Notes: generated by a model from the sequence alone, not told the origin. Positions 1 to 8,208 are shown, counted from the first letter of the stretch. The stretch is 38,859 bases of DNA from Acetofilamentum sp. (GCA_020720625.1 DYOH01000030.1:1-38859), one strand, 5' to 3'. Numbers and translations: made by a program.

Positions 1-282
1 TCACTATTAACTCTAAGTGCTTATTGCTGTAAATGAAGAATCAATGCATGAAAAATAGCAATATGCGTGAAAAACCTTGCATTGAAGCATCAAATACTTG
101 ATTTAATATTAATTATAAATTTTTCAGCAGACCCTACATTTTAAAGCATGTAAATTCTTTCCTTGAAATCAAATAACAATAGCATTGTTCTCGCTAAATT
201 ATTAGTAACCAAATCTTTAGCAACTAAAATCACAAAGCAAAGCAAAACGCAAAATTTGAATTGAGTAGCTCCATTTTTTGGC
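1..282. other. Left-edge stretch without a gene
   Basis: AT-rich sequence with stops in all frames and no convincing coding region. It lies downstream of the minus-strand Spy operon, and its left neighbour is outside the window. A short inverted repeat (ATCAA/TTGAT) near 89-102 is the only structure I noticed. Confidence 0.5.
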
Positions 283-317
283 ACAAAAAAAGCGGCTACA
301 CATTTCAGTGCAGCCGC
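283..317 (-). terminator. Rho-independent terminator of the ECF sigma/Spy operon
   Basis: Arms at 292-301 and 308-317 form a 10-bp GC-rich stem (one G-T pair) with a 6-base loop. On the minus strand the stem is followed by a run of seven or more T (A-run at 284-291 on plus). It lies just after the Spy-like gene's stop, so it should end the minus-strand operon. Confidence 0.85.
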
Positions 318-341
318 CAAACCAATAAATCAAATTTGCTA

Positions 342-863
342 TTATCTGTTCGGACAATTACCTTTGAAGCCCCCACCATGATGGCCTTTTCCCATACCTC
401 TTCCTCCGGCAGCAGCATGAGCATCAAATTCTGCTCTTTGAGCATCTGTGAGCACTTTTCGAATATCCTGAATGTGCGCTTCTCTCGACTGAGCCATTTT
501 TAATTTAATATCGCCCATATCTTTCACCACCTGATTAATCTGAGCCATATCGGGTTTTGCAGCAGTACGTAAAGTGCCAAGTTTGGCTTCTTTTTCGTTC
601 AGTTCGTTCCGATAGCCTTGTGTTTCTGAAAGATGTTTAGTACGTAAAGCTTCCATTTGCTTTTGTTGGTCATCGCTTAGGTCTAAAAAGGCCAATCTGC
701 ATACTTGGCCAAATCCCATTTCGTTAGGCTCTCCACCACGAAAACCTTGGCCTTGGCCTTGTCCGCGTCCATTTCCGGGTTGAGCAATAGCGGTGCTATA
801 AGCAAAAAACATTAAACCAACAATACTTAAAATAACTTTTGTGAACATGCTAACTTTTCTCAT
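342..863 (-). CDS. Spy/CpxP-like periplasmic LTXXQ-motif protein
   Basis: A 173-residue exported protein. Residues 1-28 are a signal peptide ending in AIAQ, followed by a Gly/Gln-rich linker (29-44). The mature part is predicted all-helical and carries two copies of the LTXXQ-type motif, LSDDQ at 62-66 and LTDAQ at 138-142, which mark the Spy/CpxP/ZraP family of periplasmic chaperones and metal-stress sensors. The C-terminus is rich in Gly and His (GKGHHGGGFKG), which could bind metal; that is inference. It is the last gene of a four-gene minus-strand operon headed by an ECF sigma factor, which suggests that it responds to envelope or metal stress. A second in-frame Met at residue 6 could be the start; either gives a signal peptide. 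Confidence 0.8.
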   Translation of the reverse strand: MRKVSMFTKVILSIVGLMFFAYSTAIAQPGNGRGQGQGQGFRGGEPNEMGFGQVCRLAFLDLSDDQQKQMEALRTKHLSETQGYRNELNEKEAKLGTLRTAAKPDMAQINQVVKDMGDIKLKMAQSREAHIQDIRKVLTDAQRAEFDAHAAAGGRGMGKGHHGGGFKGNCPNR

Positions 864-896
864 TTTTATTAAAATTTAAATTGATAATACTTTATT

Positions 897-1400
897 TTAA
901 TTCATCATTTCTTGCCTTTTTCCCTGATGAGGATTATGTTCATTGTGAAAAATAATTCGGGCGAGCATTTTTTCCATAGCAGGCAACTGTTCCGGAGTAC
1001 AGATACTTCTAAGTTGCTGAATATGTAGAAAATGAGATTTTTCTTGCTCGGCATATATTTTACTCAATTCCATCACCAATGCATTAATTTTTGGTTCGTT
1101 AGTTTCATTATAATCAAGCCTGTATAATTCCTTCTTTAAAGCCATGGTTTGTGTTCTGTAGGTTCTCATTTGCTCAAAATGCTCTTCTTGATGCCTACGA
1201 AATTCGTCTGTTTGTGCTGGGCTAAACCTAAGTTTATTTTGCATATAATGGTTAGCCCTTTCTCTGTAATTGGTTTCCTGCGGCATTTCGGGGCGTGGAG
1301 GTTTATTAATCCACATAAAGGCCAAGGTGGAGATATTAAGAATAACCAGAAGTGCAATAATCCAGGTTTGATAGTTTATTTTATACATAAAATTTTTCAT
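897..1400 (-). CDS. Membrane-anchored Spy/ZraP-like periplasmic sensor protein
   Basis: A 167-residue protein with one N-terminal membrane segment (about residues 13-31, no cleavage site), followed by a charged helical periplasmic domain. LTXXQ-like motifs appear as FSPAQ near residue 60 and CTPEQ near 134, as in heavy-metal-resistance/Spy-like sensors such as CnrX. It lies 16 bp after the probable anti-sigma gene and 33 bp before the soluble Spy-like gene. An anchored sensor plus a soluble relative beside an ECF sigma factor recalls the CnrYXH arrangement, so it may pass a periplasmic signal to the anti-sigma protein. The domain assignment rests on motif and context. Confidence 0.7.
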   Translation of the reverse strand: MKNFMYKINYQTWIIALLVILNISTLAFMWINKPPRPEMPQETNYRERANHYMQNKLRFSPAQTDEFRRHQEEHFEQMRTYRTQTMALKKELYRLDYNETNEPKINALVMELSKIYAEQEKSHFLHIQQLRSICTPEQLPAMEKMLARIIFHNEHNPHQGKRQEMMN

Positions 1401-1416
1401 CAGAATATATCATTTA

Positions 1417-1740
1417 CTAATTTTCGAAAGAATAGGCATACATATTTGTTGCTTCTACAGCATATTGCGTTTCGAGTGTGCTAAGTGCCTCCTCTTCGAG
1501 CAGCCTTTGCTGGCTTTGTACATAGCTAAAAATGCTCACAGCATTAATCACTATAAAAAACAAAGCAGCAGCAAGCTTAACACTTATAAGTCGACCGAAA
1601 TAAATATGCTGCCTTTGCTGTGCATCAATCCTCGCTTTTAACCGAGAATTAAAGTATGGGTTAAGAGCCGGCCTGCTTTGATGTCTATAAGCATCGAGCA
1701 GTTTATCAATTTCATTATCTATATTATTAATTGTTTTCAT
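1417..1740 (-). CDS. Small single-pass membrane protein, probable anti-sigma factor
   Basis: A 107-residue protein with a charged N-terminal cytoplasmic part (1-50), one membrane segment (about 51-73) and a short periplasmic tail. I see no zinc-binding ZAS motif (HxxxCxxC). Position is the main evidence: it directly follows the ECF sigma gene (93 bp gap) and precedes the two Spy-like genes, where small unconserved anti-sigma proteins usually sit. An anti-sigma role is therefore inferred from topology and neighbourhood, not from a recognised domain. Confidence 0.5.
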   Translation of the reverse strand: MKTINNIDNEIDKLLDAYRHQSRPALNPYFNSRLKARIDAQQRQHIYFGRLISVKLAAALFFIVINAVSIFSYVQSQQRLLEEEALSTLETQYAVEATNMYAYSFEN

Positions 1741-1833
1741 TGTTTCTTATTAATTATCAAATATATATCGATGTTTTTACAAAGCTTATTTATCATTTAG
1801 ACGATACACAAAAGAAAAACTTTCGCTAATGTC

Positions 1834-2412
1834 TCACAATTTTCCACTTTCGTAATAATTTTTCAGTAATTCTCTCAATTTAAGTTTACTACGATGCAAC
1901 AAAGCTTCAATGGCAGGCACGCTCATTTGCATAACCTCGGCAATTTCAGCATAACTTAAATCGTCGTAGCGATATAAAACAAAAGCCTTTTGTTGATTAT
2001 CGCTAAGTTTACTAACAGCCCAATGTAATAATTTTGCTCTCTCATCATTCTCAAGTACATCCTGTGGGTCTTTATCAAAGAAATGCGGTGCATTGTCGGC
2101 TTCGTAATTCACTCCAAATACTTTTAAAAGCCCACCAAAACGCCGTTTACGGTTTTTAAACTTAAGTAAATCGAGTGCTTTGTTTGTGGCAATACGATAC
2201 AACCAAGTAGATAGCTTCGATTTTTGGTTAAATCCATTAATCGATTCAAAAACTTCAATAAATACTTCCTGCGTAACATCTTCAGCCTCATCGCTATTCT
2301 GAAGAATGCCGTAGCATGTATGGAATATTTTTTCCTTATACATATCAACCAATTGAAAAAAAGCCAGTTGATTTCCTTCTCTTATATCCTGAATAAGTTT
2401 TATTTCGTCCAT
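1834..2412 (-). CDS. ECF-family RNA polymerase sigma factor (RpoE-like)
   Basis: A 192-residue sigma-70 family protein with only regions 2 and 4. Region 2 is seen in EAEDVTQEVFIEVFESI followed by LSTWLYRIATNKALDLL. Region 4 is seen in LSYAEIAEVMQMSVPAIEAL, the helix-turn-helix that reads the -35 element. The frame is open for 17 more codons upstream, but MDEIKLIQ at 2412 fits the family; the longer form would run into the divergent aat leader. It heads the operon with the membrane protein and two Spy-like proteins, so it probably controls their envelope-stress response and its own synthesis. Confidence 0.88.
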   Translation of the reverse strand: MDEIKLIQDIREGNQLAFFQLVDMYKEKIFHTCYGILQNSDEAEDVTQEVFIEVFESINGFNQKSKLSTWLYRIATNKALDLLKFKNRKRRFGGLLKVFGVNYEADNAPHFFDKDPQDVLENDERAKLLHWAVSKLSDNQQKAFVLYRYDDLSYAEIAEVMQMSVPAIEALLHRSKLKLRELLKNYYESGKL

Positions 2413-2480
2413 TATAATTGCTTTCGTATTTTTAGACGATATTTGATTTGTTTTCTTTCGCAAGTATATATTATTTTTTG

Positions 2481-3176
2481 ATGATGGAGTTTAACGACCT
2501 ATTTTTTCAAGGCGAAAAGATAGCTTTTCCGGAGCAATCTTTCCTTGGCGATGGAGTAATTGCAATAGGTGGCGATTTCTCACCCTACAGACTACTTTTG
2601 GCCTATAGCAATGGTATTTTTCCGTGGCCCGACGATACTATTTATTGGTTTCGCCCCGAAGAACGTATGGTACTATTCCCGGATAAGTATAACACAAGCA
2701 AAAGTTTCAGAAGCTTTTTGAGCAAGCAAATTTTTGAGCTGCGAATTGATACACAATTTAAAACCGTAATGAAAAACTGTGCTACAGTAAAACGAAAAGA
2801 AGAAGGCGGTACATGGATTTGGCCCGAAATGATTGAAGCTTATGGCTATTTGCATCAATTGGGCTTGGCGCATAGTTTCGAATGCTATAAAAACAATCAA
2901 TTGGTTGGCGGATTATATGGAGTTTCGCTCGGAAGGTCGTTTTTTGGGGAATCTATGTTTTCGCTTGTGAGCAATGCATCAAAATTTGCCTTGTATCATT
3001 TGGTACAATTTGCACTCAGAAACACGTTCCAGTTTATTGATATTCAAGTATACAATCCGCATTTTGAACAATTTGGAGCACAAGTAATTTCCGAACATCA
3101 TTTTAGCGAGCTACTCAAAATTAATTTGCAACAAGAATCCTTGCAAGGAAAATGGACAGATTTGTATCACATGTAA
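2481..3176 (+). CDS. aat: Leucyl/phenylalanyl-tRNA-protein transferase
   Basis: A 231-residue cytoplasmic enzyme that moves Leu or Phe from aminoacyl-tRNA to N-terminal Arg or Lys of target proteins, marking them for ClpAP (N-end rule). Family blocks visible: LGDGVIAIGGDFSPYRLLLAY and GIFPWP near the N-terminus, GTWIWPEMIEAY in the middle, and GGLYGVSLGRSFFGESMFS, the strongest signature. The usual HL.SLGA block is altered to PHFEQFGAQVIS. Two adjacent ATGs at 2481 and 2484 give the right N-terminus; the open frame beginning at 2448 adds only an unlikely leader. Transcribed away from the ECF sigma operon, with about 70 bp between the starts. No co-transcribed partner is seen. Confidence 0.93.
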   Translation: MMEFNDLFFQGEKIAFPEQSFLGDGVIAIGGDFSPYRLLLAYSNGIFPWPDDTIYWFRPEERMVLFPDKYNTSKSFRSFLSKQIFELRIDTQFKTVMKNCATVKRKEEGGTWIWPEMIEAYGYLHQLGLAHSFECYKNNQLVGGLYGVSLGRSFFGESMFSLVSNASKFALYHLVQFALRNTFQFIDIQVYNPHFEQFGAQVISEHHFSELLKINLQQESLQGKWTDLYHM

Positions 3177-3201
3177 TAATATTTATGTATTTTTTGTTTA
3201 T

Positions 3202-3423
3202 ATGAATAAATTTGAGCGCATACCCGAACATATTGCAGAAAAAATATTTAAGAAGGCGTTTCAAATAGCGCACTACGAAAATTTAAGCTGTTTTGAGCAA
3301 AAACCATACGAAAGCAGCATAAATTACTACCCCGATTAAAAGAACTTTTTCGACAATGCCTTAAAAAAAAGGAATAATGGCTTTATCAAACAATTGCATA
3401 AAGCCAAAAGCAATAAAAGCTAA
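3202..3423 (+). pseudogene. C-terminal remnant of a PD-(D/E)XK (Rpn-type) transposase/nuclease
   Basis: The reading frame from 3202 gives a stretch beginning MNKFERIPEHIAEKIFKKAF and ending with YESSINYYPD before an in-frame TAA at 3337. The same frame continues after the stop with KNFFDNALKK to 3423. The pattern IPE..EKIF.KAF....NLS..E...YE.S..YY.D.KN..D.A matches the C-terminal half of Rpn/PDDEXK-family transposases, which are common in Bacteroidota. The catalytic nuclease core that should precede it is missing, so this is a truncated relic with a stop. A dispersed repeat lies about 150 bp downstream. Confidence 0.6.
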
Positions 3424-3570
3424 AGGAATTAGTATTCAAAAAAACCAAATTTTCGGTAGCTGCTTCGAAAAGACAAAAAAAATTTGAGAACTTCACACGT
3501 AAGTCTCTTAATAGTTTTTTCGAATTAGGCATTTAGCTAATATCACATACAAAAAAAAAGGAAAACTTAG

Positions 3571-3850
3571 GAATTAATTTATGCAAATATATAATAGCCT
3601 AAAAGCACTATATATTATATAATCAAACACGTAGTGGTGAAATCTTTGTAGAAGATATAATCTCGCGCTAACTCAAAGGTGCGTAGCACCGAAATCTAAA
3701 ACATTATAGCAATTTCGCCACTACGTGGCTTTAAGATGCAAAAAAATCGTAATACTACAAAGATATCGCCGCTAACGCGGCTAAAATCAAGTATATACTT
3801 GAGCAACCATTAATCAAACATTTTATAATCTAAACGCTTAATTCAATAGA
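3571..3850 (+). repeat. Dispersed palindromic repeat, copy 1
   Basis: About 280 bases closely similar to 35779-36071 in the same orientation, with a further inverted fragment at the right edge of the window. It contains a long imperfect inverted repeat (3632-3647 with 3710-3729, ends CACGTAGTGG/CCACTACGTG), a GGTGC-GTA-GCACC hairpin at 3678-3690 and a GCCGC-TAAC-GCGGC hairpin near 3768-3781. It lies between the transposase relic and the serine hydrolase, and has no open frame of note. REP- or MITE-like by structure; the mobilising enzyme is unknown. Confidence 0.75.
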
Positions 3851-3900
3851 TTTTAAAAAAAAAATCCGCCAATTATGATAGTATAAAGATATAAGCAAAT

Positions 3901-3908
3901 TATCTTTG
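3901..3908 (+). promoter_or_regulatory. Candidate -7 box (TATCTTTG) for the serine hydrolase
   Basis: Matches the Bacteroidota -7 consensus TAnnTTTG and lies 38 bases before the ATG of the broken leader at 3947. No good TTTG is seen at the -33 position, so it rests on one element. Confidence 0.4.
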
Positions 3909-3946
3909 TAAGTTCATAACTATTTTATCGCAAAATACACACAAAC

Positions 3947-4096
3947 ATGAAAAAATTAGTTTTATTTACAGGAATGATTCTGGCGCTGCTTGGAATGGCC
4001 TAAGTAGCGATGTTAATCACCGACACAGCTTATCTTATTTCCGGCATAAAAACAACTTACTTACGCGGCCAGACCAGCGTAGATATTTACGACTAG
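3947..4096 (+). pseudogene. Broken signal-peptide/leader region of the serine hydrolase
   Basis: ATG at 3947 opens a typical signal peptide (MKKLVLFTGMILALLGMA), stopped by TAA at 4001. In the same frame the sequence continues (LISGIKTTYLRGQTSVDIYD) to a TAG at 4094 and then runs directly into the hydrolase frame at 4097. The segment between the stops resembles the N-terminal part found in Bacteroidota relatives of this hydrolase family, as far as I can judge from memory. No frameshift is needed: two nonsense codons alone cut the leader from the enzyme. Confidence 0.7.
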
Positions 4097-4099
4097 CAG

Positions 4100-5116
4100 G
4101 TGCAGGCCACCAAAAGCATCAATACAAAAACAGGAAACACTTGGCCATTGCACGAAAACTACAACCAAATAGCACTTTCGGATACATTGCAAAAATACCA
4201 CCAGGCATTTCAATCAACGGATTTTCTGATAATCAAAAACGGCCGGATTTTCAGCCAGAAATATTACCTTGAGTCGCATCGCAATAATATATCGGGCGTT
4301 TGGTCGGTAACCAAAACATATACATCATTGCTGATACTAAAAGCCATAGAAGATGGCCTAATCGAAAGCATCGACGATCCTGTAAGCAAATACTTGCCCG
4401 AATGGAAAGTAGAACAAACTCCACCATTAAGCTTGCGGCATTTGGCAAGTATGTCAAGCGGCCTGTATTGGGAAGAACTTGACCAAAAACCATTTTCCTT
4501 GATTGCAAGACTAAACTTTTACGATAATCTAGAAAAATTTGTCTACAATTATTTATACGCCATTGGCAGTCCGGGCGATAAGCAACACTATGATTCCGGT
4601 GCAACGCAAATATTGGGAATGGTGCTAAAAAAAGTGCTACAAGGAAAAAGCATAACGGCCTATTTGGAAGAAAAATTCTGGATTCCCTTGGAATGCGAAA
4701 ACAATGCGCTGTTTATCATAGACAGCGAAAAACATCAAAACGAAAAAACCTTTGGCGGACTAGTAGCAACAGCACGCGATATTTCTCGTCTCGGTTTGGT
4801 TATCAGCCAAAATGGAATGTTCCAAAACAAGCAAATACTAAATGCCGAGCAAATGAAAATGCTAAGCACCATTCCGTATAACAATAAAACCTACGCTTAT
4901 GGAATCTGGACCGGCGAATATGAGGGTAAACCTTTTTATTACCAATCAGGGCATCGTGGTCAGTTTATAATTTCGTTTCCCGCCGAACAATTAGTTATAA
5001 CCCGACTTGGACACCAGAAACTAAAAAAAGACGATCAGGAAGATGTAAGCAAAGAAACATATTTTTTTATTAAAGAAGCACTTAAAATGATAGAGCAGCA
5101 GGAAAAAGTGATGTAA
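4100..5116 (+). CDS. Serine hydrolase of the beta-lactamase/class C type
   Basis: A 338-residue open frame of the PF00144 family (beta-lactamase, D-aminopeptidase and esterase relatives). Catalytic motifs are present: SVTK (Ser69, Lys72), Tyr164 in YDSGATQ for the Y-x-N/S box, and GHRG at 284-287 in place of the K-T-G box. The rest of the fold looks intact. The frame can only be entered from the GTG at 4100 because two stop codons interrupt the signal peptide upstream (3947-4096). If translated from that GTG the protein would lack an export signal; more likely the gene is a recent pseudogene. The substrate cannot be told from sequence. It stands alone, followed by a terminator-like inverted repeat. 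Confidence 0.75.
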   Translation: MQATKSINTKTGNTWPLHENYNQIALSDTLQKYHQAFQSTDFLIIKNGRIFSQKYYLESHRNNISGVWSVTKTYTSLLILKAIEDGLIESIDDPVSKYLPEWKVEQTPPLSLRHLASMSSGLYWEELDQKPFSLIARLNFYDNLEKFVYNYLYAIGSPGDKQHYDSGATQILGMVLKKVLQGKSITAYLEEKFWIPLECENNALFIIDSEKHQNEKTFGGLVATARDISRLGLVISQNGMFQNKQILNAEQMKMLSTIPYNNKTYAYGIWTGEYEGKPFYYQSGHRGQFIISFPAEQLVITRLGHQKLKKDDQEDVSKETYFFIKEALKMIEQQEKVM

Positions 5117-5185
5117 AAAGCCTATTTGTCGTAGTTTAATAAAAAGTATCAAAAAACAGGACAATTACAAAAAGTAAATACAAAC

Positions 5186-5228
5186 AGCGCTGATTTCAAT
5201 ACTCCATAATAACCAGATCAGCGCTTTT
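5186..5228 (+). terminator. Terminator-like inverted repeat after the serine hydrolase
   Basis: Perfect 9-bp arms AGCGCTGAT (5186-5194) and ATCAGCGCT (5217-5225) with a 22-base loop, followed by only a short T run. It lies about 70 bp after the hydrolase stop. The long loop and short tract lower confidence. Confidence 0.5.
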
Positions 5229-5230
5229 AA

Positions 5231-5587
5231 TAAAATCAAAATCAAATCTGTGCGTATCTTTAAACAAACTCTTCGCAATAAATAATTCCATTACAGCAGT
5301 CAATTTTTAAATTTTGCATAAATATTTTAAAAAAAATGTTATTCATAAGTGATATATCCTTGACTGAATATATTTATCTTATCTTAACTACAACAATCAA
5401 AAAATTCCTATTAGCAGCAATAAACACAGACAATTGGAACGTTTATAGAAATGCAAACGAATAAATCCTGCTTCAAAAAAAAAATGTATTACGCAGAAAA
5501 TCAAAGAATTTAGAAGAATAAAAGATAAAAAGTTCTAAAATATAAAAATAATTGATTAAAATCATATCTAATAAATATATATATAAT
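5231..5587. other. Long intergenic stretch before the ArsR-type gene
   Basis: Very AT-rich, with stops in all frames. I see no gene, RNA or clear repeat here. It may hold decayed sequence, given the broken genes on its left. Confidence 0.5.
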
Positions 5588-5595
5588 TACTTTTG
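5588..5595 (+). promoter_or_regulatory. Candidate -7 box (TACTTTTG) for the ArsR-type gene
   Basis: Fits TAnnTTTG, 21 bases before the ATG at 5617. No TTTG is found at the proper upstream distance; an AT-alternating tract lies there instead. Confidence 0.45.
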
Positions 5596-5616
5596 TAAAC
5601 GGAAATATACAAGATT

Positions 5617-5931
5617 ATGGAAAAAAAGCACATTGATGATTTGAAAATTGAGCAGTTAGAAGCCGCGGCCAACATGCTTAAAGCAATTGCACATCCATTG
5701 CGCATTGCAATTCTTAGTTTTTTGGAAGACGGAAAGCAACTAACCGTAACCGAAATTCACATGAAGTTAGATATCGAGCAATCTACAACATCGCACCATT
5801 TGGGCATCTTAAAAGACAAAGGTGTATTGAATTCTCGCAGAGACGGCAAGAATACTTATTACTCGCTACGACACTCTAGTCTTAGCCATATTATTGAATG
5901 TGTAAGTAGTTGCACAAATTACGATAAATAA
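5617..5931 (+). CDS. ArsR/SmtB-family winged-helix transcriptional regulator
   Basis: A 104-residue DNA-binding protein. The N-terminal helices (AANMLKAIAHPLRIAILSFL, about 17-36) and the winged helix (LTVTEIHMKLDIEQ, then STTSHHLGILKDKGV as recognition helix near 56-70, and a wing RRDGKNTYYSL) are those of ArsR repressors. The classic ELCVCD metal site of the alpha-3 helix is absent. Two cysteines near the C-terminus (Cys95 and Cys99 in ECVSSC) could serve as a redox or metal sensor; that is inference. No efflux or reductase partner follows, as fumC is next, 141 bp downstream and separated by a strong hairpin. Imperfect dyads at 5961-5992 and 6006-6016 (TCGAA-T-TTCGA) are possible operators. 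Confidence 0.85.
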   Translation: MEKKHIDDLKIEQLEAAANMLKAIAHPLRIAILSFLEDGKQLTVTEIHMKLDIEQSTTSHHLGILKDKGVLNSRRDGKNTYYSLRHSSLSHIIECVSSCTNYDK

Positions 5932-6019
5932 GTATTGCTGAAAACATTTTTCTGGCCTTTCTATCAACACATAAATATATGTTGAAGGATAGTCTAAAAA
6001 ATGTGTCGAATTTCGATTG

Positions 6020-6065
6020 AAAAATTAAATTTGTTCCATATTTTTTTTGAACAAATTTAATTTTT
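6020..6065. promoter_or_regulatory. Perfect 17-bp inverted repeat between the arsR-type gene and fumC
   Basis: Arms at 6020-6036 and 6049-6065 are exact reverse complements (core TTAAATTTGTTC/GAACAAATTTAA), with a 12-base loop. The right arm ends in a T-run, so it can act as a terminator for the upstream gene. It also ends only 7 bases before the fumC ATG, so in a transcript covering both it would cover the ribosome-binding region. It could equally be a protein operator. Confidence 0.7.
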
Positions 6066-6072
6066 TAATTAT

Positions 6073-7467
6073 ATGGAATATCGTATAGAACACGACACCA
6101 TGGGCGATGTGAAAGTGCCCGCCGACAAATATTGGGGAGCGCAAACACAGCGTTCGGTTACTAATTTCCCCATCGGAGAACCGTCATCCATGCCCAAAGA
6201 AATAATTGTGGCATTCGGTTACCTAAAAAAAGCAGCCGCTTTAGCCAATTTCGAATTGGGCGTGCTACCTGCCGAAAAAAAGGATTTAATCATAAAAGTA
6301 TGTGATGAAATTATTGAAGGTAAACTATTTGACCAATTTCCTCTGGTAATCTGGCAAACAGGCTCAGGCACACAATCAAACATGAACGTAAATGAAGTTG
6401 TTGCCAACAGAGCACATGTATTGGCTGGAAATAAACTTGGCGAAGGAAAAACATTTATTCACCCAAACGACGACGTAAATAAATCACAATCGTCGAACGA
6501 CACTTTCCCTACAGCCATGCATATTGCAGCCTACAAAATGTTGATGGATGTAACCATTCCTGGAATCGAAAAACTACGCAATACCATTGAGTCCAAATCA
6601 AAAGCCTTTTTGGAAATTGTAAAAATAGGACGTACGCACTGGATGGATGCCACACCGCTAACACTCGGACAAGAGTTTTCGGGCTATGTTGCGCAACTGA
6701 ATTTTGGGCTGAAAGCACTCAAGAATACCTTGCCCCATCTTACAGAAATTGCCTTAGGCGGAACTGCTGTAGGCACCGGCTTAAATACCCCCAAAGGATA
6801 TTCCGAATTGGTGGCCAAAAAAATTGCAGAATTAACAGGCAATCCGTTTATTACAGGTAGTAATAAATTCGAAGGATTGGCCACACACGATGCAATAGTG
6901 GAAAGCTCAGGAGCATTGCGTCAGTTGGCCGTAAGCTTAACCAAAATAGCTAACGATTTACGTGTAATGGCATCAGGCCCCAGAAGCGGAATTGGCGAAT
7001 TATTTATTCCGGAAAACGAGCCAGGCTCATCAATCATGCCAGGTAAAGTAAATCCAACTCAAATTGAGGCCATGACCATGGTTTGTGCGCAAGTTATCGG
7101 AAACGATGTGGCTATAGCTCTTGGTGGTATGCAAGGTCATTTCGAGCTAAATGTATATAAACCCCTCATGATTTCGAACTTTTTGCAATCCGCAAGATTA
7201 TTAGGAGACGCAGCAGTTTCATTTACGGATAATATGGCCATTGGCATAGAGCCAAATCAGGTTCGAATAAAAGAATTAGTAAACAACTCCCTTATGTTGG
7301 TTACAGCCCTTAATACACACATTGGTTACGAAAACGCGGCAAAAATAGCCAAAAAAGCGCATGCCGAGCATACAACTCTCAAAGAAGCCGCAATGTCTTT
7401 AGGCCTTGTTTCTTCCGATGATTTTGATAAATGGGTAGATCCATCAAAAATGATTGGCTCCTTATAG
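6073..7467 (+). CDS. fumC: Fumarate hydratase class II
   Basis: A 464-residue cytoplasmic enzyme of normal family length that interconverts fumarate and L-malate in the citric acid cycle; iron-independent homotetramer. The three conserved regions are present: [14 protein letters not shown] (96-109), [16 protein letters not shown] with catalytic His189, and the signature [10 protein letters not shown] at 318-327 with the active-site serine loop. [14 protein letters not shown] (130-143) gives substrate contacts. These blocks favour fumarase over aspartase. It starts 7 bases after a 17-bp hairpin and is followed by a strong terminator, so it is probably monocistronic. No obvious TAnnTTTG promoter lies just upstream. 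Confidence 0.95.
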   Translation: MEYRIEHDTMGDVKVPADKYWGAQTQRSVTNFPIGEPSSMPKEIIVAFGYLKKAAALANFELGVLPAEKKDLIIKVCDEIIEGKLFDQFPLVIWQTGSGTQSNMNVNEVVANRAHVLAGNKLGEGKTFIHPNDDVNKSQSSNDTFPTAMHIAAYKMLMDVTIPGIEKLRNTIESKSKAFLEIVKIGRTHWMDATPLTLGQEFSGYVAQLNFGLKALKNTLPHLTEIALGGTAVGTGLNTPKGYSELVAKKIAELTGNPFITGSNKFEGLATHDAIVESSGALRQLAVSLTKIANDLRVMASGPRSGIGELFIPENEPGSSIMPGKVNPTQIEAMTMVCAQVIGNDVAIALGGMQGHFELNVYKPLMISNFLQSARLLGDAAVSFTDNMAIGIEPNQVRIKELVNNSLMLVTALNTHIGYENAAKIAKKAHAEHTTLKEAAMSLGLVSSDDFDKWVDPSKMIGSL

Positions 7468-7488
7468 AAATAATACAGCAATAAGCAT

Positions 7489-7532
7489 AAAAACTATGCC
7501 TCATAAATGAAATGAAGGCATAGTTTTTTTTT
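7489..7532 (+). terminator. Rho-independent terminator of fumC
   Basis: 13-bp perfect arms (7489-7501 and 7516-7528, core ACTATGCC/GGCATAGT) around a 14-base loop, with a T-run through 7532. The remaining sequence to 7807 shows no gene on either strand. Confidence 0.9.
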
Positions 7533-7807
7533 ATCTTCATTGGTCCAAATAAATCAGCGAGTGTCTAATTCACTTTAAAAATTTCCAAAGTGAATCTCCC
7601 TTTTCCAAAGAATTTTCACCCATATAAAAGCAGATAATACAGATAGTATTCAAACAATAATCTAAATGCTTATCGTTTTTTAAAACGCTCATTTAACAAA
7701 CCAGGCATAAAGCTTAATTTGGCTAAATCCGAAAATAGAATATCCGGAAAACTCAGATAAGTCAAGGTTTCCTGCCATTAGATTCAAAAATGTTTATGTA
7801 AATGGGG

Positions 7808-8047
7808 TTAATCCACTTCTTCAAAATCCACATATTCGCCTTTGCCCCTTAATTTATCGTCTTTATCCGCAGGGCTCGACTTGATTGTAGTTTTTCCCGC
7901 CTTTTCTTCATTATAAATATTTTGCTGCTGCTGTTGAATATTTTTCATATATTTACCAATAGCCCTGGGCAAAATAAATCTTACAATCTCTCTCAAAAGA
8001 AATCCTATCAAAAATACGACGAATAAAAACTTTAATAAGAATGCCAT
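7808..8047 (-). CDS. DUF4834-type small membrane protein
   Basis: A 79-residue protein with one N-terminal membrane helix (about 2-19), then a basic segment (LPRAIGKYMKNIQ), a polar Gln-rich linker and an acidic end GEYVDFEEVD. This architecture and the C-terminal motif are typical of DUF4834, a Bacteroidota family of unknown function. The frame is open 15 codons further to 8092, but MAFLLKFLF at 8047 fits the family and lies a suitable distance from a TATTTTTG box. Divergent from the flavoprotein gene at 8257. Confidence 0.7.
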   Translation of the reverse strand: MAFLLKFLFVVFLIGFLLREIVRFILPRAIGKYMKNIQQQQQNIYNEEKAGKTTIKSSPADKDDKLRGKGEYVDFEEVD

Positions 8048-8062
8048 AACAATAAAATTTAT

Positions 8063-8092
8063 CAAAAATACCACAAAAACCGAACAAAACAA
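8063..8092 (-). promoter_or_regulatory. Candidate promoter of the DUF4834 gene
   Basis: On the minus strand, TATTTTTG (8063-8070 on plus as CAAAAATA) with a TTG 19 bases upstream (8090-8092). The -7 box lies 15 bases before the chosen start. Confidence 0.4.
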
Positions 8093-8208
8093 TCAAAACA
8101 AATCATAATTGTTTTGCTCACTGTTGCATCATTATAAGTATAAGGAATGAGAAAACACGTGTGAGAATTATTATAGCCGGTCAAATCGTCAGAATAGAGA
8201 AAAAAATA

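Noticed and set aside
261-503. Open frame on plus across the Spy-like gene
   Set aside because: Antisense shadow of a well-supported gene; it crosses the terminator and has no family features.
2413-2463. N-terminal extension of the ECF sigma factor
   Set aside because: It precedes the usual family start and runs toward the aat leader on the other strand.
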